From contig JAVGWX010000006.1 of assembly GCA_036924085.1 (NCBI GenBank), positions 36,259,533 to 36,323,532 on the forward strand: a stretch of DNA of 64,000 bases, in the 5' to 3' direction. Below are positions 54,720 through 64,000 of the stretch, in pieces. The DNA comes from Ariolimax columbianus. Lineage: Eukaryota > Mollusca > Gastropoda > Stylommatophora > Arionidae. The notes under the pieces were generated by a model. That model searched no databases. It saw only the letters and a program-made list of their open reading frames with translations, and had not been told where the DNA came from. Positions within the stretch are counted from its first letter, which is position 1. Each line of letters starts with the position of its first letter. A program made the position numbers and the translations under genes.

Positions 54720-55090
54720 GCTGAGATAGGGATGGGGAAAGAAAGAGCGTCAAAAGAAACGTTTCAAAAACAGTCTGTGGGACTCACTGGAAAGTTGCCA
54801 GATAGATGTCACCACCTGGGAATGTCTTGCGCAAAACAGATCTGACTGGAGGAGTGCAGTCAAAGTGGGTGTAGCTACCAGCGAAGACAACCATGTTGAG
54901 ATCCGGAAATCACGGAAAGTGGGAACACCAACTCATTCTACAGACCTCGTATACTCCTCATGAAACATATTTGTCCTGTCCGCGTTGGCCTGTTCAGCCA
55001 CATGCGCACCCATATCCATCAGGATAAGCTGTGACGGCTTATGTCGGCGGTCCTCATTGACAACAATGGGCAGCTATTAATATATATTAT
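54720..55090 (+). mobile_element. LINE 3' end (same type as 14998-16025)
   Basis: The plus strand reads PPGNVLRKTDLTGGVQS, then HWPVQPHAHPY-like residues over stops, and VGGPH near 55045, ending in an AT-rich run at 55078-55097. Its words match the C-terminal part of the LINE at 14998-16025 at the nucleotide level (TGTCTTGCGCAAAACAGATC, TGGGCAGCTATTA). Confidence 0.75.
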
Positions 55091-55379
55091 ATTATCATCT
55101 CCAGCCATATTTCTGACCGTGAAAATGAGCATATACAGAGTGGGTGCGAAACGCGCAGCATAAAAAACTGAAATATAAATGTAACTTCCAGTCCTGGTAT
55201 TCAATAAGGCATTGCATGTCTGATGCCAGGTAGCCAAATGACGCCTAAATACATATCTGTCCTTTGCTTTGGAGAACCACATCATACCAAGAACCTCTCC
55301 ATGGTCGTCTCTCCGTCTCATTGGTAGACATCCTGGAAGTAGTCGAAAGCTGTAGGGTCACCAGTACATAACTTTATGT

Positions 55380-55960
55380 GTCCATCAGTTGCCAGACAAG
55401 CGTATACCATGACCAGCCCATCTGTATTTTCTTAATAGCGCTGTATCCACGACGTCTTTGAAAGAGCCTTATTTCAGTGCTGTGTATGCAGTCTCTTAGT
55501 GAAACTGATAGTGTTCATCGATCTATCGCTCGTTGGGTCACTCAACGTCTGTCAGCATATGTTTTTCGGAAGTTCCAGACCTCACAGCCATATATCATTG
55601 CAGGAATGACCAAGCTATCAAATATGTGAGATCTAGTCTTGTTATTTTTCATCTGCTGAAGGATGGGTTTGATTTGGTGAAAACTGGACCAACCTGCTGC
55701 TATTCTTCTTGGAATCGCACAATTCTGTTGATGAGAGTTCGAAATTTCTTGCCCAGGTAGATGTAAGAATTTACGGTTTTATTGGAATATTTCCTAGCAC
55801 TAGTTCCTCACTAGGACATAATATATTCAGGATGTACTGGGTTTTTGGTCTGTTTAGTCTTAGACCTACAGCTATGTTATGTTTAGTTTCAATTATCGTC
55901 TGAATGGTATATGTATTACGAGTATTTAGTTCTGTAAGTCGGAATGCTGAGGGTCTCTAT
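55380..55960 (-). mobile_element. LINE RT thumb remnant
   Basis: The minus strand reads HNIAVGLRLNRPKTQYI, PVNSYIYLGKKFRTLINRI and later RSGTSEKHMLT. VGL..N..KT and SYIYLG are typical RT motifs shortly after the YADD box. Upstream palm and downstream C-terminus are missing. Confidence 0.75.
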
Positions 55961-56689
55961 AACTCGCCTTTAAAGAAACGAAAGCTTGAAATGTTAGGTC
56001 TTCAAATTCTGCTCGTTTCAAGCGACATCGGGTATCAATAGAGGTGAGATTGGTTGGTGTAGTCCTAATTGTTACATACGAAAAAATATGAAATACACGT
56101 TAAAGAACCATTGACAGGGGAACATAAAAAATGACTGTTAGCCGATGTACGAGGAGCGGCTTCTTCCACCTCCTCTTCTTCATCATTATCAGTTTCATCA
56201 TCATCAGCATCACCATCCTCTTCCTTTCATCATTATCATTTTGTATTCCCACTAGCTCCAAGTAAAACATATGGGCATCACTACAGCTGGGACTTTTACA
56301 GAAATATAGCAACATAGACTTTGCAATGATAACTTCATAGTATTCATTTAGGATTCTAGACACATGCACAACCCTCTTTGCATGTCTTTAACAACAAGTT
56401 TTGAAAACTGCAGTGGTTTCATTCAGTGTTTTTCTTTGCTTCCTGAAATGTACACGGGTCTTTAATAAATAGCTGACTGACATAACAAAGGAAATAATTT
56501 CCAGCAACAATCCACGAATTTGGGTTGAAGTGAAGTTTGTCTCGTGCCCCATTGCGAAGCTAACGGAAGTGGGGGCCCTCGCGGGGGGCCGTGAACTGGC
56601 AGTGTTGGTAGACCGCAAGAGATTAGGGATTCCATACCAGCTCATCATTGCATTGAGGTCAGTGTTTTCGACACTGCGCTGTGACGAGG
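55961..56689. other. No gene recognised
   Basis: Nothing recognisable. A short CAT-rich patch lies at 56165-56240. Confidence 0.4.
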
Positions 56690-57975
56690 GTGCATAATTC
56701 GGCATTGCACAGATCAGAGTATGTCCAACTGGACATTGCCCACAGCGGTGTGTACCCAACTCGGTACTACCGAGAGCAGAATATGTCCAACTGGACATTG
56801 TCCACAGCGGTGTGTACCCAACTCGGTACTGCCGAGAGCAGAGTATGTCCAACTGGACATTGTCCACAGCGGTGTGTACCCAACTCGGTACTGCCGAGAG
56901 CAGAGTATGTCCAACTGGACATTGTCCACAGCAGTGTGTATCCAACTCGGTACTGCCGAGAGCAGAGTATGTCCAACTGGACATTGTCCCCAGCGGTGTG
57001 TACCCAACTCGGTACTGCCGAGAGCAGAGTATGTCCAACTGGACATTGTATACAGCGGTGTGTACCCAACTCGGTACTGCCGAGAGCAGAGTATGTCCAA
57101 CTCGATATTGTCAAGAACAGTGTATGTCCAACTCGGCATTTCATATAGCAAAGTATGCCAAACTCGATATTGTCAAGAACAGTGTATGTCCAACTCGATA
57201 TTGTCAAGAACAGTGTATGTCCAACTCGGCATTTCATAAAGCAAAGTATGCCCAACTCGATATTGTCAAGAATAGAGTATGTCCAACTCGGCATTTCATA
57301 AAGCAAAGTATGCCCAACTCGATATTGTCAAGAACAGAGTATGCCCAACTCGATATTGTCAAGAACAGAGTATGCCCAACTCGATATTGTCAAGAATAGA
57401 GTATGTCCAACTCGATATTGTCAAGAACAGAGTATGCCCAACTCGATATTGTCAAGAACAGTGTATGTCCAACTCGATGTTGCCAAGAACAGAGTATGTC
57501 CAACTCAGCATTGTCCAGATTAGGGTATGTCCAACTCGATATTGTCAAGAACAGTGTTTGTCCAACTCGATATTGTCAAGAACAGTGTATGTCCAACTCG
57601 ATATTGCCAAGAACAGAGTATGTCCAACTCAGCATTGTCCAGATTAGGGTATGTCCAACTCGATATTGTCAAGAACAGTGTATGTCCAACTCAGCATTGT
57701 CCAGATTAGGGTATGTCCAACTCGATATTGTCAAGAACAGAGTATGCCCAACTCGATATTGTCAAGAACAGTGTATGTCCAACTCGATATTGTCAAGAAC
57801 AGTGTATGTCCAACTCGATATTGTCAAGAATAGTGTATGTCCAACTCGATATTGCCAAGAACAGAGTATGTCCAACTCAGCATTGTCCAGATTAGGGTAT
57901 GTCCAACTCGATATTGTCAAGAACAGTGTATGTCCAACTCAGCACTGTACAGATTAGGGTATGTCCAACTCAGCG
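56690..57975. repeat. 31-bp satellite with 62-bp higher-order block
   Basis: The left part (about 56718-57105) has about six 62-bp dimers made of two 31-bp halves, one with GTATGTCCAACTGGACATTG and one with GTGTACCCAACTCGGTACTG. From about 57105 to 57970 it becomes a simple 31-bp array (GTATGTCCAACTCGATATTG plus TCAAGAACA) of about 28 units, with recurring variants ending CCAGATTAGG. As 31 is not a multiple of 3 and the unit lacks stops, frames stay open in several registers on both strands. Confidence 0.95.
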
Positions 57976-58294
57976 AGAAAAGTGTCCATTGCCAGACTGC
58001 AAAACTGAAACATGGAGGAACAAACGGATACTGTGCTTCTCCCGAGGCCTCATATGTTGGTGGAGAAGGTAACCCCGTAATGGGAACCTAGCCTTAGCTC
58101 GGCACCCAATATTGCACACCGTCCAATGCATCACGATCACCTCTTTGGCCTGGAAGAAGACAGTTATGTTTTTCGTTTTGTACGGGGTGGTGTGAGGAAA
58201 GGGTCATGATGCAAATCTCTATTAATTGAAATCCCCAAGAGATAATCGCTCAGGAAAGCATATTAATAATACTTTTAGTAATATTATTCATGCC
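57976..58294. other. No gene recognised
   Basis: Nothing recognisable. Confidence 0.4.
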
Positions 58295-58450
58295 CAAGAC
58301 GAATGTGTTGGACCAAAAGGTGCAAATATCACAATCAAGCTGTAAACTAGCGACACAACGCATTCCGTTCTCCAGACTACATCCTACTACCTGCAAAGCC
58401 CTGTGCAGGGGTTCGTAGCGGGATATTGAGAACGAACGCGAAGAACAAGA
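58295..58450 (+). mobile_element. SINE A, older subfamily, 3' part
   Basis: GTGTTGGACCAAAAGGTGCA, CTGTAAACTAGCGACACAAC and GATATTGAGAACGAACGCG. 5' truncated in the core. Lies just downstream of the LDLa gene. Confidence 0.85.
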
Positions 58451-58525
58451 AGTAATATTGATTATAATAATAAACAGAGAAAAAGATGAGCAGAACATAT
58501 TAATATGATAATTTGTTTCATTACT

Positions 58526-58531
58526 TTATTA
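58526..58531 (-). terminator. Polyadenylation signal of the LDLa gene
   Basis: AATAAA on the minus strand (TTTATT in plus), about 140 bp after the stop codon at 58670. A fitting position, although the hexamer is common in AT-rich DNA. Confidence 0.5.
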
Positions 58532-58669
58532 TGGTCATTACTTTGAAACTGTACCAGCTGTTGTTAATCTTTGGTGATGTGTGTAAAACATTAGTACCGG
58601 TAGTTTGTGTATTCATTTGATTATTGTCGACAATATGTCTCCATGGATACCAGTTCTAAAACTAGAATT

Positions 58670-59337
58670 TTAATTACATAAGTTACAAAATTTACGACAG
58701 AACTTGTCCCCATCGTCCTGGATGAGACATATTGGGTGTGTCGTCTCGTTCATGTGGAAACAATCCTCGTATGTCAACACGTCACCACAAACGGTGCTTG
58801 GGAGTGCTGGGCAGTTGACCTCGTCACTCAAATCCCCGCAGTCGTTTTCCCCGTCACACTTGTACGAGTTGGGTAAGCAAGGTCCTACCGTGCACTTAAA
58901 TTCACTAGATGTACAGGAGCAGTCATTTTCGTCGCTGTGATCTGTGCAATCGTTGTAGCCGTCACATAGATAAAAGTGAGGAATACATCTACTGGCATCA
59001 GCGCACTGATACTGGGTGGTGCTGCAGGAACCGTTAATGCAGTTTCTTTCGTCCGAGCCGTCCTCACAGTCAACAATTCCATCGCAAACGTAGGCAGGAT
59101 TAATACATTCGTTAGAAGTAAAGCACTTGAACCTGTTGGCCGCGCACTCAAAACTGCCACAGAATGCTTCGTCAGACCGATCATGGCAGTCGTTGTTGGC
59201 ATCACATTTATCTACAATACCAATACATTTGGATTTGTCTTCACACATAAACTGGTGGGGTCCTGTACAGTCTGTGGGGCAGTTGGCCTCGTCGTCGCCT
59301 AGCAAACAGTTATAATGGGTGTCGCAGACTTCATCAA
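58670..59337 (-). CDS. LDL-receptor class A repeat protein, terminal exon
   Basis: Last coding exon of an extracellular protein. It encodes the end of one LDLa repeat (CLLGDDEANC), four complete repeats ending CHDRSDEAFC, CEDGSDERNC, CTDHSDENDC and CGDLSDEVNC, and then a six-cysteine domain from VCGDVLTYEDC to KFCRKFCNLCN with ShKT-like spacing (C-x8-C-x10-C-x9-C-x3-C-x2-C). LDLa modules bind calcium through the D..SDE acidic motif, all visible, and bind protein or lipoprotein ligands. Reading the minus strand, a pyrimidine-rich tract ends in AATCCAG at 59338, and the exon opens with a split codon (phase 1), usual for LDLa exons. The stop TAA is at 58670-58672, so there is no transmembrane segment after the last domain. 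There are no frame defects. Upstream exons were not found and should lie to the right. The ligand and gene name cannot be told from this exon. Confidence 0.9.
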
Positions 59338-59402
59338 CTGGATTAAAAAGAAAAAGAACATAAAGGAACATTCCACATATATAAATCGTTCGTCTATACC
59401 AG
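59338..59402 (-). other. Intron 3' end with splice acceptor
   Basis: On the minus strand a polypyrimidine stretch TTCTTTTTCTTTTTAATCCAG precedes the LDLa exon. A short intronic piece separates it from SINE A. Confidence 0.75.
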
Positions 59403-59764
59403 ATTTTCTTCTTCTTCGTTCGTTCTTAAACTCTCGCTACCACGACACGAGAAAGGCTTTACGAGTAGCAGGATGTTGTCTGGAGAACGGAATGCACTGT
59501 GTCATAGTTTACAGCTTGACTGCGATATTTGCACCTTTCGGTCCAACACAACCGACTTCAGCAGGTGTTTGTGAGTGCCGGGTAAGCTTTCCCTCTTCAA
59601 TCCAATATCCTTTGCTAGTCTGCTTTGTTGTAGTCCGTTATCCAGGATTACCGCGTGGAGGTGTAGAATGGTCTTTGCAGATCTCGTTCACTGGCCAATG
59701 ACGCTTACCATCAGCTATGATTCGCTGACCGTTGCAGGTCATGCACTGCTCAGCATCTTGATCC
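59403..59764 (-). mobile_element. SINE A in the LDLa gene intron
   Basis: Full-length copy of an older type, (GAA)-type tail at the left, same orientation as the gene. It lies 65 bp upstream of the splice acceptor. No clear target duplication. Confidence 0.9.
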
Positions 59765-60084
59765 CCAAATCTGTTCTTCGCTGAACTTCAGGATATTGAC
59801 ACAAGTCCTAATTAAATCAGATTAAAGTATTTTGACTTCTTAAACTTAGATGGTAGTTGCAGACACAAGCCAAGCGGCTCTTTATGTCAGTGTGCTATTA
59901 ATTGTCTGTTCGCAAATTTTTAAGCCCCTTACAGCCTTCTAATTTTGCATCATTTGGTTGTATTTAATATTAACATTTGTTTTTCTGTGCTTTTGATTAT
60001 TACGACTTTATTTTTTTGAACATTCAAAACTGTTCGCGCTCGCTTTTCCTAATTAGGTTATATACAAAATAAGATAAAGATATC
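59765..60084. other. No gene recognised
   Basis: Probably intronic. Nothing recognisable. Confidence 0.4.
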
Positions 60085-60800
60085 AACCAAGAAAACATAG
60101 TATTTCTGAATGATGTCGCACCAGTATTAGCCGAGCTAAAACAACACAAAGATGAAGATCTTAAGCAATGAATATTCTCCCTGACACAGCTCTCAGCAGA
60201 ACACCCAAGGTTGGTCATATAGTTGATCCCATCACACTGCATTATTGAAGGCAATTAAGCTGCAGATAAACAAGCAAAGAGTGGAGGAACGTCCCCACAA
60301 ATAGACCTGAGTATCACATATAATGAGAACAGACCATAATTAAAGCCAACTTTAGGGTAAAATGGAATGATCAACACTCCGACTTCCGAAAAGAAGACAG
60401 CTACTATAACTAAACTAGAGAAGAGCAAGTCATCATCTTCATACTGAGAACTGGGCATAACAGACTCAAGGGTCATCTTTCCCAAAAAATGAGGATTGGG
60501 AAAGATGACAGGTGCCCTAGTGGGGAGCATATCATGACCGTGGAACACATCCTGCAACTCTGCACGCTGACGCAGGAAAAGAGAGAACAATACTGGCCTC
60601 ATGAGACAGATATGAGACAAAGGCTGTATGAAGACGAAACAGCCTTACAAACAACTGTGTCTTTTGTAAGAGAAACCGGAACCTTGATCTGAGGATGAAC
60701 GAAAAAGAAGAAGAGGAAGAAGAAGAAGAGGAAGAAGAAGAAGAATAAGAAGAAAAAGAAGAAGAAGAAGAAGAAGAAGAAAAAGAAGAAGATATATACA
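60085..60800 (+). mobile_element. RNase H LINE 3' remnant with (GAA)n tail
   Basis: The plus strand reads LIPSHCIIEGN, a stop and AADKQAKSGG (the last RNase H motif, with the Asp kept in AADK), ITYNE near 60315, LRTGHNRLK-like bases near 60450, then an open stretch with CPSGEHIMTVEHILQLC (Cys/His knuckle). The frame ends at 60690 and, a few bases on, GAACGAAAAAGAAGAAG leads into a GAA-rich run to about 60790. It parallels 8220-8720 of the 4.7 kb LINE. Confidence 0.85.
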
Positions 60801-60839
60801 ATATTTGATGTTTTCAGAACGTTTAGAAGTTTCACCAAC

Positions 60840-61345
60840 AATAGTTAGCATTACTTGGACTTAGACTTGAGTACTATGTACAGGTGTGGAGTCCTTATCG
60901 AGAGGGGATATGAACGTGTTGGAAAAGATACAAAGACTTTCCACAAAACTGATAGCAGGATTCCAGAATTAAAGAATAACCGGTCTACAGTGTCTAGAGA
61001 AGAGGAGAATTGGATGTGATTTAATGCAGATTTATAAGATAATTAACGGAAATTTTAAATTAGACTTTAACAAGTTTTAAAAAAATACAGCTGCCTACAA
61101 AAACAAGAGGAGACAGCTATATAAGAACTAAAAAAAATGTCCAGATTAGATACCAGAAAAAATATTTGTTTAGTCAGAGAGATATAAATGCTTGGAATGC
61201 ATTGCCACATGAAATAATGGGGGCACGATCAATTAATTTGATGCGCAAAGTTATATTGAAGATCAAGTTATTGTAAACGGAACTGGTTATATACAGACTC
61301 TATAGAGTCTTCGAAACCAATGTACAGACGTTAAGCTAAGTTATA
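60840..61345 (+). mobile_element. CR1-like LINE RT thumb and 3' end
   Basis: The plus strand reads WSPYREGI-like bases near 60890, VLEKIQRLSTKLIAGFQN, a stop, then CLEKRRIGCDLMQIYKIING and FKLDFNKF. This is the conserved end of CR1-like RTs (LE.VQRRATK, L.RRR.R.DLI..YKI). The 3' end has GAACTGGTTATATACAGACT and the palindrome GACTCTATAGAGTC (61296-61309), then TTAAGCTAAGTTA. 5' truncated and with stops. Confidence 0.8.
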
Positions 61346-62284
61346 GTCACCTGTTCCGTTCAAAAACCACTCGCGCCGCAATATTGTAGCTAAGTCACAA
61401 GCAAGGAAACTGGAATTTCTATTTAACAAGGGCAGCTGACCCGTTTTACACAATCATGAGTAATGCGTAAAGTGACCATGCTGTGTTCACATTGGGGCGG
61501 CCGATCAAAACTCACTGAGTATTCTATACCACAGACAGACGCCAGTCAAGTGAGTTGGTCAAATACTGAAAGACATCATTATCAAATTCTGAATGAATTT
61601 GAAAGTTTAAATTTATCACAATGCAAGTGACTGAAATATGGTTCAGACACTTTTATAGAGGCGCTAAGACGAGTCGATTCTATCACAACATCTAAGAACC
61701 TAAAGATAACACAGCAGGTGCTTGGTGTTGGTAGAACACCATTAACTCTGTGGGTTAGACAGGACTGTGAATCTGCACAGGCTGAAGTCAGACTAGGGGG
61801 AAATACAAAAGTAGAGGATTTCGACAAAGAAGTATTAGACGCGAACATTTTAAAATATTTAAGGGAAAAGGAACTTGTTACTTTCCACAAACTGAAAGTT
61901 TGACTATAAGCACAATGCGGGTTTGAAGGTGCATTGAAGAGTAAACATACATTAAACAACAGCATACAACCATAATGCAGTACTGAAATCTCCAAAGCGA
62001 CTCTTTGAATAGTTATATTCTACAGCTGGTTGACGTTTCGGTAATCTGCTGACGGTAGGAATATTGTTTGTGAAATGCTGCACCTGACTGCTGCCCAAAA
62101 CAAATAACTGAGGCAGATCCGTCAGCAAATGGAGAGAGCATGTGTCACCTCAGTTGTGAGAAATAATGGCTATCAGTTCGAAAGGCAGCGGATGAACAAT
62201 TCCAAGAAGTAAAGACAACTCAATATACTAACACAAAGCTTCTTTTTCAATCAACATCTTCTGACGATAGAGACTACCAAAATG
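61346..62284. other. No gene recognised; one protein-like stretch
   Basis: The plus strand at 61640-61905 encodes a protein-like stretch with QQVLGVGRTPLTLWVRQDC and ILKYLREKELVTF before a stop. I do not recognise the family; it may be the start of the Penelope-like element or another remnant. The rest shows nothing. Confidence 0.35.
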
Positions 62285-63450
62285 AATTGAACGGGCAGAA
62301 AGGCCCCAGCTACGATTGTCTTTTCTTGGGACACCTGGAATACGTAATCTGGCATCAGCATCAGGGTTCTTTTCTTTTTATGTATTATCGTTATATCGAC
62401 GATGGGATTGGCATTAGGGACATGGATGAGAAGAACTTCTTCTTAAACTTCATCGACTTTGCCAGTGACTGCCTTCACTCTATCAAGTTCACGTCTGACA
62501 TTTCCTTCGCGTCTGTCCACTTTCAGGGCACTCCACCACTGTCTACTACAAACCCTCTGACGCCAACTACTACCCCCTCTACACTTCCTCCCATTCTCTA
62601 TCCTGCCGTAATTCGCTTCCCTTCTCCCAATTCCTCCTCCTTGGACGCCTCCGTCAGGATGACGACGACTTCCTTCACAGGGCTCACGCGATGCTTGACT
62701 TCTTCCGCGAGCGACTCTACCCTGAGACCACTCTCTCCCCCACCCTCCAGTGGGGTCTCCCTATCTCCCATCAAGACCTCCTCACTCTCTCTCACCGTCC
62801 TCCCTCTGACCGTGTGAAACTGGTTCTCACTTATCACCTTCATTGCGCCTCGGTCCGTGAGCTTATTCCGCCATCTGCCTATTCTTCACCCTGATCCTGC
62901 CCCTCAGGAAGTTTCCCCAGATCCTCCCCTTGTCGCCTAAAAGGGAACAGACACCTGAGGTACTAGCTGGTCAGTAGCCGCCTACACACTTGCCCTCATA
63001 GCCTTCCAGGTACCAGACCGAGCACAAATGCACGTGGTTGTGTTACTCGCCCACATGTAATCCTTTCTAGCTCGGTTACTTTCCCCAAAAGCAGAGTTAT
63101 TCATCAAGGAAGGGTTCATATGCATTTCCCGGAATCTCATCTATTCTATCATTTGCCGCCAGTGCGGTATGACATCCATTAAGGAGACTGGTATAAAGCT
63201 GCGTGAGCGTTTCCTTCAATGATATTCATTACCGCACTGGTTCCCCAATTGCCAGCCACTTCAATGGTCCGGGGCACCGGGGTAAGACTAATATCAGTGT
63301 CACAGGTATAGTTTCTTGCTTCTCTGACAATCTCTATCGATTCGCCATTGAGAACAGATTTATCTCCAGCATGGGTTGCCTCCAAACACATGGCATTTAT
63401 ATCTTCCATACCTTTTTTAAAAATTTCACACTGGTCGCTATTAATTTGCC
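62285..63450 (+). mobile_element. Penelope-like element remnant (RT and GIY-YIG)
   Basis: The plus strand reads SYDCLFLGHLE, YYRYIDDGIGI (RT catalytic motif C, about 62383-62415) and IKFTSDISFASVHF. After a frameshift at about 62525 come VYYKPSDANYYPLYTS, AHAMLDFFRERLYPE and PPSDRVKLVLTYH. Further on, CRQCGMTSIKETG (about 63154) and, in another frame, PIASHFNGPGH. This order of RT, linker and GIY-YIG nuclease is that of Penelope-like elements. The YIG of the nuclease is changed to SIK, so the nuclease is likely dead. The 5' part and terminal repeats were not found. Confidence 0.9.
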
Positions 63451-63620
63451 ATAAAACCTAGAACCTATTTCAGAAGTTCCATGAGACCTAGAACTTATTT
63501 CAGAAGTTCCATGAGACCTAGAACTTATTCAGAAGTTCCGTGAGACCTAGAACTTATTTTAGAAGTTCCATGAGACCTAGAACTTATTTCAGAAGTTCCA
63601 TGAGACCTCGGACGTATTTA
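63451..63620. repeat. 30-bp tandem repeat
   Basis: Five to six units of TTCCATGAGACCTAGAACTT plus ATTTCAGAAG. Confidence 0.95.
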
Positions 63621-63729
63621 AAGAGTTTCACTTTGATTATAGGTAGAGAAAGACTGACCTACACATCTGGTTCAATATTTAATGCTAGTATGTTACTCTA
63701 CATGCTCGTTTATAAAGACTTCCAAAAGG

Positions 63730-64000
63730 AGAGTGTTGTTAATACAATACTAGCATTATATTGTTAATACGATACTAGCATTATGTTGTTAATACTATAC
63801 TAGCATTATGTTGTTAATACGAGATACTGGCAAATTGTTGTTAATACGATACTAGCATTATGTTGTTAATACGATACTAGCATTATGTTGTTAATACGAT
63901 ACTAGCATTATGTTGTTAATACGATAATAGCATTATGTTGTTAATACGAGATACTGGCAAATTGTTGTTAATATGATACTAGCATTATGTTGTTAATACG
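63730..64000. repeat. 25-bp tandem repeat, runs off the window
   Basis: About eleven units of TTGTTAATACGATACTAGCA plus TTATG, with a variant GAGATACTGGCAAA at 63820 and 63948. It continues to the last base. Confidence 0.95.

Noticed and set aside
56388..57957. Overlapping frames of 120-216 codons on both strands
   Set aside because: A 31-bp unit without stops gives open frames in several registers; not protein genes.
56718..57970. CRISPR-like regular repeats
   Set aside because: Units are directly tandem without unique spacers, and the window is eukaryotic with no cas genes.
62015..62050. CGAAACGTC-type word on the minus strand, a possible second hammerhead or Penelope end
   Set aside because: The rest of a hammerhead core is missing and the orientation is opposite to the nearby Penelope-like remnant.

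Overview
The window is repeat-dominated, intron-bearing eukaryotic DNA, most likely from a gastropod mollusc. The organism call rests on an 18S rRNA 5' portion at 2300-3411 that reads like a molluscan sequence, on the mix of mobile elements (APE-type LINEs with RNase H, RTE-like and CR1-like LINEs, a Penelope-like element, mariner, several tRNA-headed SINEs), and on a metazoan extracellular gene with LDL-receptor class A repeats. The molluscan call is made from memory of 18S sequences and is an inference. There is no prokaryotic gene organisation, CRISPR array or operon.

Only one feature looks like an active host gene: the last coding exon of a secreted or membrane protein (58670-59337, minus strand) with four complete LDLa repeats, one partial repeat and a C-terminal ShKT-like six-cysteine domain. 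It has a visible splice acceptor and a polyadenylation signal. An 18S rRNA fragment with upstream spacer-like sequence (1690-3411) is truncated, carries a deletion and is followed by scrambled duplicates, so it looks like an rDNA pseudogene.

Layout. 1-715: a 33/38-bp satellite belonging to a dispersed element called family C here. 715-1010: an RTE-like LINE end. 1690-3830: rDNA remnant. 4.7-8.7 kb: an almost complete EN-RT-RNase H LINE broken by three stop codons and one frameshift. 9-13 kb: AC-rich arrays, a family C copy, mariner scraps and SINEs. 14-20 kb: LINE RT remnants and SINEs. 20-24 kb: nested family C and SINE A copies, including a chimeric SINE. 25-26.4 kb: three tandem arrays. 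26.8-32.6 kb: four LINE remnants, one cut twice by SINE A. 33-37 kb: family C arrays and SINE B. 38-40 kb: a LINE piece captured inside TGATCA-containing arrays. 41.6-46 kb: family C copies and a 63-bp array. 46-49 kb: mariner cut by SINE A, and a SINE-derived minisatellite. 49-56 kb: LINE remnants. 56.7-58 kb: a 31-bp satellite with 62-bp higher-order units. 58.3-59.8 kb: the LDLa gene. 60-63.5 kb: LINE, CR1 and Penelope remnants. 63.4-64 kb: two terminal arrays.

How the parts work together. SINE A (about 355 bp, at least 16 full, partial or degraded copies) and SINE B (tRNA-headed, about 250 bp, 6 copies) are the main insertions and often carry target-site duplications. SINE A has a (GAA)n tail matching the 3' end of the RNase H LINEs, which points to these LINEs as its driver. 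SINE A and B share an internal core of about 75 bp. Family C is a non-autonomous element of unknown class with a variable internal minisatellite and no coding capacity. No complete transposase or reverse transcriptase gene is intact. The most notable structures are the chimeric SINE with a captured satellite segment (20712-21337), the dispersed family C arrays, and several SINE insertions that hit coding motifs of other elements.
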